From Semisulcospira habei (Eukaryota > Mollusca > Gastropoda > Semisulcospiridae): a stretch of DNA of 64,000 nt. The notes below the pieces were generated by a model. The model worked only from the letters and a program-made list of their open reading frames with translations, was not told the origin of the DNA and searched no databases. The stretch covers positions 229,246,153 through 229,310,152 of the forward strand of contig BTPG01000004.1 of assembly GCA_036245525.1 (NCBI GenBank), written 5' to 3'. The number at the start of each line of letters is the position of its first letter. The stretch's first letter is position 1. The translations under genes were made by a program, and so were the position numbers. Of the stretch, positions 1 to 9,316 are shown piece after piece.

Positions 1-198
1 GGCATTGTCATGGAACCCCCAGGGAAAGAGGAAAAGAGGCAGGCCGAGAAACTCCTGGCGTCGAGACCTCCAAGCAGACATCAAGAGACTGGGAACCACC
101 TGGAGTAGAATCGAAGGAGAAGCACAGGACAGGAGTTGCTGGAGGTCTCTCGTCGACGGCCTATACCCTGGGAGGGGTGACAGGCGTAAGTAAGTAAC
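1..198 (+). mobile_element. 3' end of a non-LTR retrotransposon (ORF2 C-terminus)
   Basis: The reading frame ends in a basic tail with the motifs KRKRGRPRNSWRRD and WRSLVDGLYPGRGDRR, typical of the C-terminus of endonuclease/reverse-transcriptase LINE proteins often annotated as craniofacial development protein 2-like. The stop is followed by GTAAGTAAGTAA, a short microsatellite tail. A second copy of the same 3' end occurs at 35938-36012. The upstream part lies outside the window. It may belong to the same family as the partial LINE at the right end of the window, but that is inference. Confidence 0.75.
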
Positions 199-242
199 TT
201 ATCATGTTCGCACATTGGTGTATTCCGAATGATAACGGTTAA
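199..242 (+). repeat. Right-end fragment of MITE family B
   Basis: The segment reads GGTGTATTCCGAATGATAA and closely matches the right terminal arm of the family B elements at 35387, 37199 and 31474. Only the last 40 or so bases remain, directly after the LINE tail, so the LINE probably inserted into this copy. Confidence 0.6.
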
Positions 243-275
243 AATGCATACAAAAATTCCCTATGTGGGGTGTTT

Positions 276-313
276 GGACCCCCCCCCCCCCTCCCCCCAG
301 ACACACACGCGCG

Positions 314-397
<84 letters not shown>

Positions 398-505
398 ATA
401 ACACCCCCCCCCCCCACACACACCCCCAGTGGTGGAAGTCTTGACATATACATGGTTTCTTCTTGTACCTCCCCCCCGTCCCGCCCCCCCCCCCCCCCCG
501 CCCCC
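276..505. repeat. Poly-C and (CA)n low-complexity block
   Basis: A C run is followed by a GC-interrupted (CA)n of about 95 bases, then two more C runs near 403-415 and 470-500. Long open frames here in several phases are artefacts of the dinucleotide repeat. Confidence 0.95.
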
Positions 506-1264
506 TCTCAAATCTGTGTCCCTGAGAAGGATACACTGGTTACACTATTACACTAGATCGAGCCTTGGTTTCGGAACTATGAAAAGCTTTCTGGTATTTC
601 CAAGCTTGGACTCAGACTCAGTTACGGAACACAGTGGAGATGTACTCAGGTCTTTCAGTCGCGCTTCCACGTTTTGAACATAAAGATTGCTTTGTTGTAT
701 TTGAAATGAAGAGTTTAGGGTTAGGGTTGTTTCGGTGATACCTGTTTTTGTGAGATAAGTTTTTCTTCTGTGGTTAGGTGCGGGTGGAGGCAGATTATTT
801 TGGCCGGCTCATGATCTGTGAAGAGAATTGAGTCTCTTTAACTTAAATGGACCTCCTGCTCGGCGTTATACCCAAATAACTAATTTAAATGGACCTCACT
901 ACATCCATCCCACACTGTTGATGTGTAACCTTACCGATGGAAATTAAAGGCATAAAATTTCATGGGCCATGCACGAGGTGGGTGCTCACAGACTCACACG
1001 CAAGAATCTTCCCCCGTTTCAAGGGTGTGTCTTTTCCCGCAAAGGGTTTTTTTTTTTTTTTTCAATTCAGTTGCCCAGTGTGTAAATGGCATCCACAAGT
1101 CAGGCGTATGAATGCATCAACTTGATGGCGTATCAATGCATCAATGGATAGTTCACTCATCCATTTGCAAGAGGCATGGCCGAATTAACATGTACTCTGT
1201 CAATGCTGGGATTCTATGAATTTATACTTCTCAGTTTCTGACATAGAGTAGTCCTCAAGTTTCC
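506..1264. other. No recognisable gene
   Basis: Unique-looking AT-moderate sequence. It holds two TTAGGG units at 715-726 (too few to mean anything) and a T run near 1045. I see no coding exon or repeat family here. Confidence 0.5.
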
Positions 1265-1342
1265 TTAACTCATTTGAGACGTGCGGCCTCCGGATACGTC
1301 ATAAGCCGCGTATGCGAAGGCGGCACGTCTCGAATGAGTTAA
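1265..1342. mobile_element. Short TTAA-bounded MITE (family F-like)
   Basis: A 78-bp element starts TTAACTCATTTGAGACGTGC and ends with its near-perfect inverted copy GCACGTCTCGAATGAGTTAA. The TTAA ends and CTC first bases fit a piggyBac-type non-autonomous element. It shares its outer ten bases with families C and F but lacks the common hairpin core. Confidence 0.75.
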
Positions 1343-1389
1343 TAAGCCTCGTATATTTTCCAGCAATCAAAGATACCAGGAATGATTGA

Positions 1390-1455
1390 GTAAATGTTTC
1401 GTAATATATATATTTGAGGGGGTGGGGGTGGGAGGAAGGGGGGGGAGGGGGCTTA
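1390..1455. repeat. G-rich low-complexity tract
   Basis: Short GGGGGTGGG-type runs follow an AT stretch. No coding signal. Confidence 0.7.
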
Positions 1456-1668
1456 AGGTTTCATTGCGAGTGAATGTTCATTGTGTTTGTGGCCTAATTC
1501 TAAAACCAGGAACTGACCGTCTTAATATGCGTTGACTGAGGTTGTTTTGTGAAACCGGTCAGTGACACCAGTGCCCTCATAACAAAGACTGACACAGACG
1601 GACGGACACTCACTGAGATGAATGAGAGTTTTAACATTTTAACATTTAGGCTCAGCTTATAGGCATAC

Positions 1669-1671
<3 letters not shown>

Positions 1672-1716
<45 letters not shown>

Positions 1717-1754
1717 TCTCTCTCCTCTCTCTCTCTCTCTCTCCTCTCTCTCTC

Positions 1755-1791
<37 letters not shown>
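1672..1791. repeat. (CT)n microsatellite
   Basis: About 120 bases of nearly pure (CT)n with rare A or CCT interruptions. It lies just upstream of a truncated LINE, and another (CT)n follows that LINE's tail at 2389-2414. Confidence 0.95.
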
Positions 1792-1795
<4 letters not shown>

Positions 1796-2388
1796 AAATC
1801 CAGTTTGTCATACTCAGGTGGTTTCCTGTGGAATTCGCTTCCACCGCATCTACAAGAATTTAATTCTCTATCTGCGTTTAAAGCAAAGCATTTATCCAAG
1901 GCAACGTAAATTTAATTATCTCGTGTTGTCCAAACATATATTCCTTTTTTTATTATTTTAAATTTCTTTTTATTTAACTATTATTTTTGATCAGACCATT
2001 TGCGCTCACGTGCCGTTTGTGGAGGTGCTTCCCGTATGGGCCCGGTCGAGGGTGCACCGTTTATTCAAGCGGTGTCAGTGCTTCAAGGCCTGTCATTCGA
2101 GTCGTGTAAAGGCCTTAATTGTGGCATGCCCCCCGGGTGGGAGTGTCTGGGAAGGGCACCCGCAAACGTTTTGACACGTGCATACATCTTCGTATGGGTA
2201 CCTGTGTGTTTTGTTAAATCATTGTTGCTGTTGGTGTTATGTAATTCGCCGCATTACTTTCGCATGTTGTTTGTGAGTGTAGTGTCAGTAGATGTAGCAA
2301 GGACAGATTGAAAGAAAGGCCGGTGCGCCTAATATCTCAATCCTTGATAAATAAAGTTGCAGTCAGATAGTCAGTCAGCCTGGTCAGT
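1792..2388 (+). mobile_element. 5'-truncated LINE: RT C-terminus plus 3' UTR
   Basis: A short frame around 1829-1906 encodes LWNSLPPHLQEFNSLSAFK, the conserved end of CR1/L2-type reverse transcriptases (WNSLP...FK), then a stop. About 460 bases of 3' UTR follow and end in CCTTGATAAATAAAGTTGC, a tail resembling those at 4965 and 6525. The element lies between two (CT)n tracts. Confidence 0.65.
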
Positions 2389-2414
2389 CTCTCTCTCTCT
2401 CTCTCTCTCTCTCT
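2389..2414. repeat. (CT)n microsatellite
   Basis: Short pure (CT)n immediately after the LINE tail. Confidence 0.9.
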
Positions 2415-2837
2415 TACTCATGCGCAATGACCCTCTCAGAGTCACTAACCAGCCTATCTCTCTCATTTGTTCGCACTTGCCACAGATCTAGTGTAGTGTC
2501 GCCTCACCCAATTCTGTAGCGTCGCTGACCGTGTGCAATGTTTGTGTGACCGGTGAATGTGTATGTAAATGTTTGCTCGTGTCAGGATGCCAAGTTCACA
2601 CGCACAAGCACAGTCACTCGCACTCGATACTAACTACAATAAAACATGTGAAACGAAGATCGCATTTTGTATAGACTATATTGCAGTACAGGCTAATAAG
2701 GCTAAAGCGACAACAAATGCCCCGGCATGAGGCCGTTTGAGAAAAGTGTGATATTCTCTGCTGGTCACAATGTCATCAGACGTTACTACAGTAGCGCAGC
2801 AAAGTACTAATATCTAAGTCGTGTCTCTAACAGAATG
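2415..2837. other. No recognisable gene
   Basis: Unique sequence with no open frame worth calling and no family match seen elsewhere in the window. Confidence 0.5.
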
Positions 2838-3770
2838 ACAAAGTCCGAACAAAGGAGAATCTAGTAAAATAACTAAGTCGGAGAGGCCATGAGATAAAAA
2901 GGAAGCCTCGGCCAAAAAAATGACAAAGTCCAAAGTGCCCTTTATAAAAGAAAGTCTATAAAAGTAACTAAGTCAGAGAGGCCTTTGGTAAAAGAAGACC
3001 TGTACAAAAACTGACTATGAAGTCCAAAGCGCCCTTGGTAATGAAAGGGAAACCTTGGAAAACGACACAGAGTCCGAGGCGCCTGTTACAAAGAAGAGAG
3101 CCCCAAAAATAACAGAGTCCAAAACGCCCTTTGTAAAGGGAAGCCTCGGAAAAACGACAGAGTCCGAGCCGCCCCGCGCCGTTTATAAAGGATAAATATC
3201 TAAGAAAAACGGCAGAGTCCAAAAGGTCCTTTGATAACGGGAAGCGTCAGAAAAACGACAGAGTCCGAAGCGCCCGTTATAAAGGAAGACTCCCGAAAAA
3301 TGACAGAGTCCGAAGCGCCCCTTGTAAAGGAAACCCTCGGAAAAACGGCAGAGTCCGAAGCGCCTGTTATAACGGATAACTAACTATCTAGAAAAATGGC
3401 AGAGTCTAAAATGTCCTTAGTGATAAAGGGAAGCCTCGGAGACGCCCGTTATAATGGAAGACTACCAAAAAAAAATGACAGAGTCCGACCGGAAGCGCCT
3501 CTTTGTAAAGGAAGACTAAAAAAAAAAAAAACAACTTAAAGGCAAAGTTAGTCCGAAGCGCCCCGGCTTTGTAAAACTGAGGGAAACCTCGGAAAAACGA
3601 CAGAGTCCGAGGCGTCCGTTACAGAAACTGATGGCAAAGTGGGACTCAAAAAAAAAAAACCGACAGAGTCCGGGATTCCAGTTCAAGGGAGGGCTCAGAA
3701 AAATGACAGAGTCCAAACTAATGCTGGTTTGTAGAGCCCGAACTCTGGAAAACGGCAAAGTCGAAACAGC
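2838..3770 (+). repeat. Degenerate ~47-bp tandem minisatellite
   Basis: The block AAACGACAGAGTCCGAAGCG, followed by GCCC, TTATAAAGG and AAGCCTCGG, recurs about every 45-55 bases. AGAGTCC anchors occur near 2841, 2926, 3020, 3070, 3114, 3160, 3214, 3260, 3305, 3351 and onward. Copies vary in spacing and A-run length, so the array is old. Open frames within it are not conserved between monomers. Confidence 0.8.
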
Positions 3771-4267
3771 AACTGTAGAGCAGTCGTGGATAACCAACGC
3801 TTTTGTCAGTTCTGAAACTATTACCAACATTTAGAGCACTTCAAACACTATATTGTTATAAAATCCTCTTGCAGATGAAAAATCGTACTTTTACAAGACT
3901 ACGTAGTTAGCAAACAAAATCCAACAATCTCTTGTCAGGGGAAAATACTCCACAGTAACCAGCTGTCTGGCACCGTAGCAGACGTCTGGAAAGAAGAAAA
4001 AAAAACGACACTAGGCGAGGTGCGGTCACTGAGTACAACTCTGGCCTTTGTCTACACGTTCTGCTGTGCTGACCCAGCCTCGCCTCTTACCGCGCGGTAA
4101 ATGTACACACTAAATTCCAAACTTGCAGGAGACAAAAATAGCTGAACTACGTAAGCCTCAGCCGTGAGCACACGCCGGACTACACAAAAAAAGAGAAGAA
4201 AAATAATACGATAAAAAAAAAAAAAAGTGTACAAGGCATTTTTACCACATTAGTCGAACATCAGGGA
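3771..4267. other. No recognisable gene
   Basis: Unique sequence with an A-rich run near 4215. I see no gene. Confidence 0.4.
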
Positions 4268-4638
4268 ACAATCTGGTAGTACCAAGGCCCCGTTTAGATA
4301 TTTACAATACGTCTCTCTCCTACGGCTCTGGTGCAAAATTATGGAACACAGTTCCTGCAGACATTAAAGCAGCACCTTCTTTACGAACGTTCAAGAACCA
4401 ACTGCATAAATTTATTAAAAAACATGTGAAAACATACTGTTCATATTTTTTTTTTTTACATACCGTCATTGACTGCAGAAACATTTCCTTATTCATAATA
4501 TGTCATGTATCATAATACTTTAGACTTGCTGAGGTGTTCTTTGTCCCGGCATTTCTTTTGCAGCACATAACATCATAATTTTTTTTAATGTTTAATGTTC
4601 GATGTTTTGCTTGGTGTCGGTGTGTGTCACTGTGTGTG

Positions 4639-4695
<57 letters not shown>

Positions 4696-4716
4696 GACTG
4701 GTATATATCAGTATGA

Positions 4717-4798
<82 letters not shown>

Positions 4799-4996
4799 TG
4801 TAATGTGAGCATTGATTTTTTGAAATGGAATTATTGTTGCCTGTACTTTTCACTATTATGTATACTTTTATATATAAAATTATGTGTATGTGTGTTTACG
4901 TGCGTGCTATAGCTTAGCAAAGACGTGATTAAAAAAAGGTCATTGGAGGTACCTAATCATTTATCCTTGAAAAATAAAGTTTCATTTCATTTCAAT

Positions 4997-5000
<4 letters not shown>
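4268..5000 (+). mobile_element. 5'-truncated CR1-like LINE 3' end
   Basis: The start encodes a decayed RT C-terminus (PRLDIYNTSLSYGSGAKLWN, then VPADIKAAPSLRTFKNQL) that parallels PRIDLFKTSLSFSG at 56.7 kb. The 3' UTR contains a long (GT)n and ends CCTTGAAAAATAAAGTTTC plus TTTCATTTC repeats. A (CT)n tract follows at once, then another LINE copy. Confidence 0.75.
4633..4798. repeat. (GT)n microsatellite inside a LINE 3' UTR
   Basis: Two blocks of (GT)n are separated by a short unique stretch. Sibling LINE copies at 6226 and, inverted, 56033 also carry TG/CA runs at this position. Confidence 0.95.

Positions 5001-5050
<50 letters not shown>
5001..5050. repeat. (CT)n microsatellite
   Basis: Pure (CT)n between the tail of one LINE and the truncated start of the next. 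Confidence 0.95.
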
Positions 5051-5053
<3 letters not shown>

Positions 5054-5061
5054 GCCTGATG

Positions 5062-6167
5062 TCAGGAGCAGTTTTCTTAGACCTTAAAAAAGCGTTTGAC
5101 CTTGTGGACCATGACATTCTCCTAAATAAGCTAACAGTTTATCACTTGAACGCAACCGCTATAGCATTCTTCCGATCATATCTCGAAGACAGAAAACAAA
5201 TGGTGTACGCCCATTGAAGATACTCTAAGCAAGGAAATGTAAAATACGGCGTCCCCCAGGGATCTATTTTGGGACCTCTCTTATTCATACTATTTATCAA
5301 TGATCTACCGTTGCATATCACTAATTCTGACGTTAATTGTAATCTATTTGCTGACGATACGAGTCTTCATGTTTCTGGTAAAAATATGACGGACATTAGC
5401 CATAGTTTACAATGCAGTCTCAATGAGGTATCTGACTGGTGTAGACAGAACCATATGGTTCTTCACCCAGCTAAAACAAAGAGTATCTTAATCGCCACGT
5501 GACAAAAACATCAACGCCGACTACAGCCATTACAATTACAATTAAACGCTGAACATGTTGAACAAGTCACTGAGCGTAAATTCTTAGGAATACATGTTGA
5601 TGAACAACTGTGCTGGGAGACCCATATAAATGCTGTTTGTAAGACCATTGCTAAAAATACTTTCTTATTGTCCCAGCTTAGACATGTAATGGATACAAAT
5701 ACCCATAAATTGTTTTTTCATGCTCATATAAAGTCCCACGTTGATTATGTCTCCACAGTGTGGGACGGCTGCAGTGATGTCCACATGAAGAGGTTAAACT
5801 CCATATACAAAAGAGCTGTAAAAATGATAGATAGACGCCCCATACCTACCACAGACAAATTTAGACATTTAAACATTCTCGGTCTGCGTCAGCAAATTAC
5901 TTTAAATAAATGTGTCTTTATGTATAAGATACTGAATAATATGACACCCCAGTATCTAATCACTAAATTTATATCTCCACCGAGAACGTGAATGGACCTC
6001 AAGAAACAATACCTTACCCTTACCACTGCCAAGAATCGACCTTTTTAAAACTAGTATGTCATTCTCTGGTCCGTTTGCTTGGAATTCAATCCCTGCACAT
6101 TTGAAAACTATTACCTCACCAGGAAGTTTTAAAACAAAACTTTCTGATTACCTGATGAGTCAAACTT
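5062..6167 (+). pseudogene. Reverse transcriptase fragment (LINE ORF2)
   Basis: In frame from 5062 the sequence gives SGAVFLDLKKAFDLVDHD, then GVPQGSILGPLLFILFINDL near 5251, FADDTSLHVS at 5347 (catalytic DD), FLGIHVDEQL, and the RT tail region with STVWDGCSDVHMKRLNSIY. Stops interrupt the frame near 5214, 5500 and 5989, so it is not translatable as one protein. Endonuclease and the N-terminal RT are missing because of 5' truncation. Confidence 0.9.
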
Positions 6168-6225
6168 AATACTTCTCAGGTACTATAATATTTCCTTACC
6201 TCGTGTATTTCATAAGATGGTTTTT

Positions 6226-6226
6226 A

Positions 6227-6301
<75 letters not shown>
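6226..6301. repeat. (GT)n microsatellite inside a LINE 3' UTR
   Basis: Pure (GT)n with one TAT interruption, between the RT end and the LINE tail. Confidence 0.95.
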
Positions 6302-6302
<1 letters not shown>

Positions 6303-6552
6303 CGTGTTTGTTTGTGTGTGTGGGTGTTTGTATGAGCGGCGCGTGCGCGGCGTTGCGTGCGTGTGTGCAGGTGTGTGTGATGAGTGTTATTATTTTTTCT
6401 GTAGATAATGACGCTATTGGGTTTTGTATGTAAATATATTTATATAGTTTTCCCTTTTTTATGCTGTAGATGTTAGCAACGCCGGGCAAGTTTGTCAAAT
6501 GACGATTTGTTTTCTGTCAAAACTTTTTACCGTTGAAAAATGAAGTTTCATC

Positions 6553-6690
<138 letters not shown>

Positions 6691-6844
6691 AGTACAGGAT
6701 TGATGGCCCGTATGTGTCTAATACAAAACGATTTCCAAATACCGTGTAGCTCGCTTGAGCTTGCCCTTAGCACCACGTGAATGTTCTGTGTTTACGTACA
6801 GTGTGTGAGTGAATGCGTGTGATTCACGTGAGCGTGCTTGTTGG

Positions 6845-6942
6845 GTTCAGTTCGCGGCTACATTCTGCGCATTGAGTTATATTATAAATATGAGAAATGC
6901 GCCATATAAATGCTATGCATTATTATCATTAATATCGGTCCA
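6845..6942 (+). repeat. SINE-like 3' end
   Basis: The segment ends GCGCCATATAAATGCTATGC followed by ATTATTATCATT. This resembles other AGCGC..ATATAAATGC(TTA)n tails at 25905-26016 and, inverted, at 20030. Only the 3' part is recognisable. Confidence 0.45.
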
Positions 6943-6989
6943 GGATTGAAATCGTGACCATGCTAGTACCTAATCAGTGGATATAGTGA

Positions 6990-7415
6990 TGTTTGTTAGT
7001 CGTGGCGTCGCAAGCGGCGGCATGTCGTGTCGCAGGTTGTACACGACCGTCGCAAGTGGTGCACGACACGTCAGCACGTGTCATTTAACTGCTGCTCGGC
7101 CTCAGACGTCTCGTGGTCGGTCGCAGGCATTTCGTGGTCGGTCACAGGCGTTTAATTTTGTACTAGGCACAAGGCCGTCACAAAGCGCACATCGCACGTC
7201 GCTGGTGTACGGTCGCAAAGTCGAAGGGGTAAGGTCGCATGTCGCAAGCGTCCCGTCGTATGTCGCACGGCTAACCAAAAACGACCCTAAAATAAAGCTT
7301 TATTTTCCTCTTGCGCAGCCCGGCCATTTTCATTGTCGCTTGGGCTTCTTCAGTGCCTACATTTTAATTCGATAGTCTTCTCATTGAGTGGGTTGCGTGA
7401 AAATTGGAGTGACTG
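6990..7415 (+). promoter_or_regulatory. Candidate promoter and non-coding first exon of the zinc-finger gene
   Basis: About 300 bases here are unusually rich in CpG and in GTCGCA/GTCGTG words compared with the AT-rich surroundings. GGCCATTTTCATT near 7321 resembles a YY1 site, and GACTG|GTAAGT at 7411-7421 is a good splice donor. The next good acceptor is at 9270-9277, just before the zinc-finger coding exon. This is inference from composition and splice signals only. Confidence 0.25.
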
Positions 7416-8046
7416 GTAAGTTGCTTTTTCTTTGCAGAATAGTGTTCTAAAAAGGGGGACATTCATCATGCCACAATGTAACTAATCAAATGCCGAATGC
7501 AAGTAACACCAGGCACACTAGTACCAACTACAGATAGGGATTTTGACAGGTTTGGGTAACAGGGTTTTTTTTTATGCTACCTGCCCACACTTAATATGTC
7601 ATTTGAAAAAAAGAAAAAAAATCGGTGGGTCAGTTTATTCGCCGCTTCGATTTAACGGAAGCACTTTTCATGATAACGTAGACTTCCTGCCTCGCTGAAG
7701 TAAAAAATGTAAAACAAAAGGTGGGTGACGTACTTAGTAGGTCAATTTCATTTCAGTATATATCAATGTTTTTTTTATGCAAATAATTGTAACCCGAAAA
7801 TATAAGTTGTATTATAAGTTGCCCTTTCAAAGCATGATTCTTTCTTTGCGTTGAATTTCTTTTCATTTTACACACTTGGCAGTAACAATTTTGGTCAGGA
7901 CTTAGGGCAGCATGCATAATAGGGTTCAAAGGTCAACATTCTGACCTCGTTCTCTGTTGATTTATTTCGCTTCAACCACGCTAGGCCGTAAGGGGTTAAT
8001 AGATGTCTTCATTGTTAATGACCGCTATCGACACCCAAATTATAGG
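7416..8046 (+). other. Possible intron; no gene seen
   Basis: AT-rich unique sequence with T and A runs. It would be the start of intron 1 of the zinc-finger gene if the donor at 7416 is used. Confidence 0.3.
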
Positions 8047-8136
8047 TTCACCCATTTAGCCCTGAGTCTCTACAGTGGGAGATAGATTGACCATGATAAT
8101 TCAAGGGTAGTGCCAGATGACCCATTTAGCCCTGAG

Positions 8137-8268
8137 CAGACCTGCCTACCCTACGATTTTTGGGCGTATTTTTACGATTTTTTTTTCAAAATACGAAAAT
8201 ACGATTAATGCCTAAAATTTACGATTTTACTAAAAAAAAAAAAAAAAAAAAAAAAATTTTTTTTTTTT

Positions 8269-8312
<44 letters not shown>

Positions 8313-8891
8313 GTTGTGTCGGTCAATAAAGTCTCAAAATACAAAATGTCAGAGCAAAGTAGGGAGGAGAGTGGATTTTTCTAGCTCAAAGAAAGCTAAG
8401 CACCAGTATTTTTTGCCACAGTATGCTAAATATTGGACATTTTGGCGAATGTGACCAACCTATGCATTGTGACTTCTCATGTGCCCATGATGGTCGAAAT
8501 GACATTGAAAAGCATTTATCAACTAATATCCATAAGAGACTGGCAGATGCCCAGAAACAAGTTGTAATTACAGGCTGTGTTTTCTAAGCAGTCCCATGAA
8601 GCAGTCAAAATTTTGCATCAACAAGCAACTAGTGTGGAAATCTGCATGGTTCGTTTTATAGTTGATTCAAATCTTCCTTTGTCCTGTGTGGATTCCATGT
8701 CCGGGATGTTTAAGCAAATGTTTCCTGTTGTACGGAATGGTATAGTTTATCAGTATAAATTGATTTTTCTATTGTTTGTACGTTTTGATAATAGTCTTCT
8801 ACAATTTTATGAAAATACTATTTTTTCCCCAAGAATACTATTTTTGGTGATTATAAATACTATAAAAAAAAATTGGTGGTAGGCAGGTCTG
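8137..8891 (+). mobile_element. Decayed hAT-like DNA transposon nested in a MITE
   Basis: Terminal inverted repeats CAGACCTGCCTACC and GGTAGGCAGGTCTG bound 755 bp. Inside, around 8463-8565, a frame reads MHCDFSCAHDGRNDIEKHLS then TNIHKRLADAQ, a C2H2/BED-like finger of the kind at the N-terminus of hAT transposases. VRFIVDSNLPLSCVDSMS near 8650 resembles the segment that follows it in those proteins. Stops and a large deletion make it non-autonomous. A target duplication is not clear. Confidence 0.7.
8232..8311. repeat. Consecutive homopolymers A, T and G
   Basis: About 25 A, then 22 T, then 33 G without interruption, inside the hAT-like element. Confidence 0.95.
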
Positions 8892-9316
8892 CCTGTCCCT
8901 ACAGTGGGAGATAGATTGACCATGATAATTCAAGGGTAGTGCCAGATGACCCATTTAGCCCTGAGTCCCTACAGTGGGAGATTGATTGACCATGATAATT
9001 CAAGGGTAGTGCCAGATGACCCATTTAGCCCTGAGTCCCTACAGCGGGAGATTGATTGACCATGATAATTCAAGGATAGTACCAGATGAGCTTGGCGCCT
9101 GAAGGCGCCACGCTCATCTGGCACTACCCTTGAATTATCATGGTCAATCCATCTCCTGCAACTGGTACATAGTCATTAGGCAACATCTCCAATTTGGGAA
9201 ATGGGGCTTTGGGGCTAAAACTAAAAGGGTTAATGAAACTTAATAATATGTTACTTGTTTTTTTTTTTAGTTTGCAGATTGTTCTGCCACCAGCCTAGGG
9301 CTGCAGTTTCCATGTC

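Larger units (their letters stand above)
8047..9233 (+). mobile_element. MITE family A with tandemly repeated left arm
   Basis: The left arm (CCCATTTAGCCCTGAGTCCC ... GATTGACCATGATAATTC ... GTGCCAGATGA) is repeated four times, in units of about 78 bases. The last copy continues into the full hairpin core at 9078-9140 and the right arm, ending GGGGCT...AAAGGGTTAA at 9233. A hAT-like element interrupts the series at 8137-8891. Confidence 0.85.

Noticed and set aside
229..556. Several open frames of 70-97 codons on both strands
   Set aside because: They are translations of (CA)n and C runs (His-Thr, Cys-Val and Pro runs).
715..726. Telomere-like TTAGGG
   Set aside because: Only two units in ordinary sequence.
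6977..7375. 132-codon open frame
   Set aside because: Composition follows the GTCG-rich tract; it resembles no protein and starts in non-coding sequence. Treated as a possible promoter region instead.
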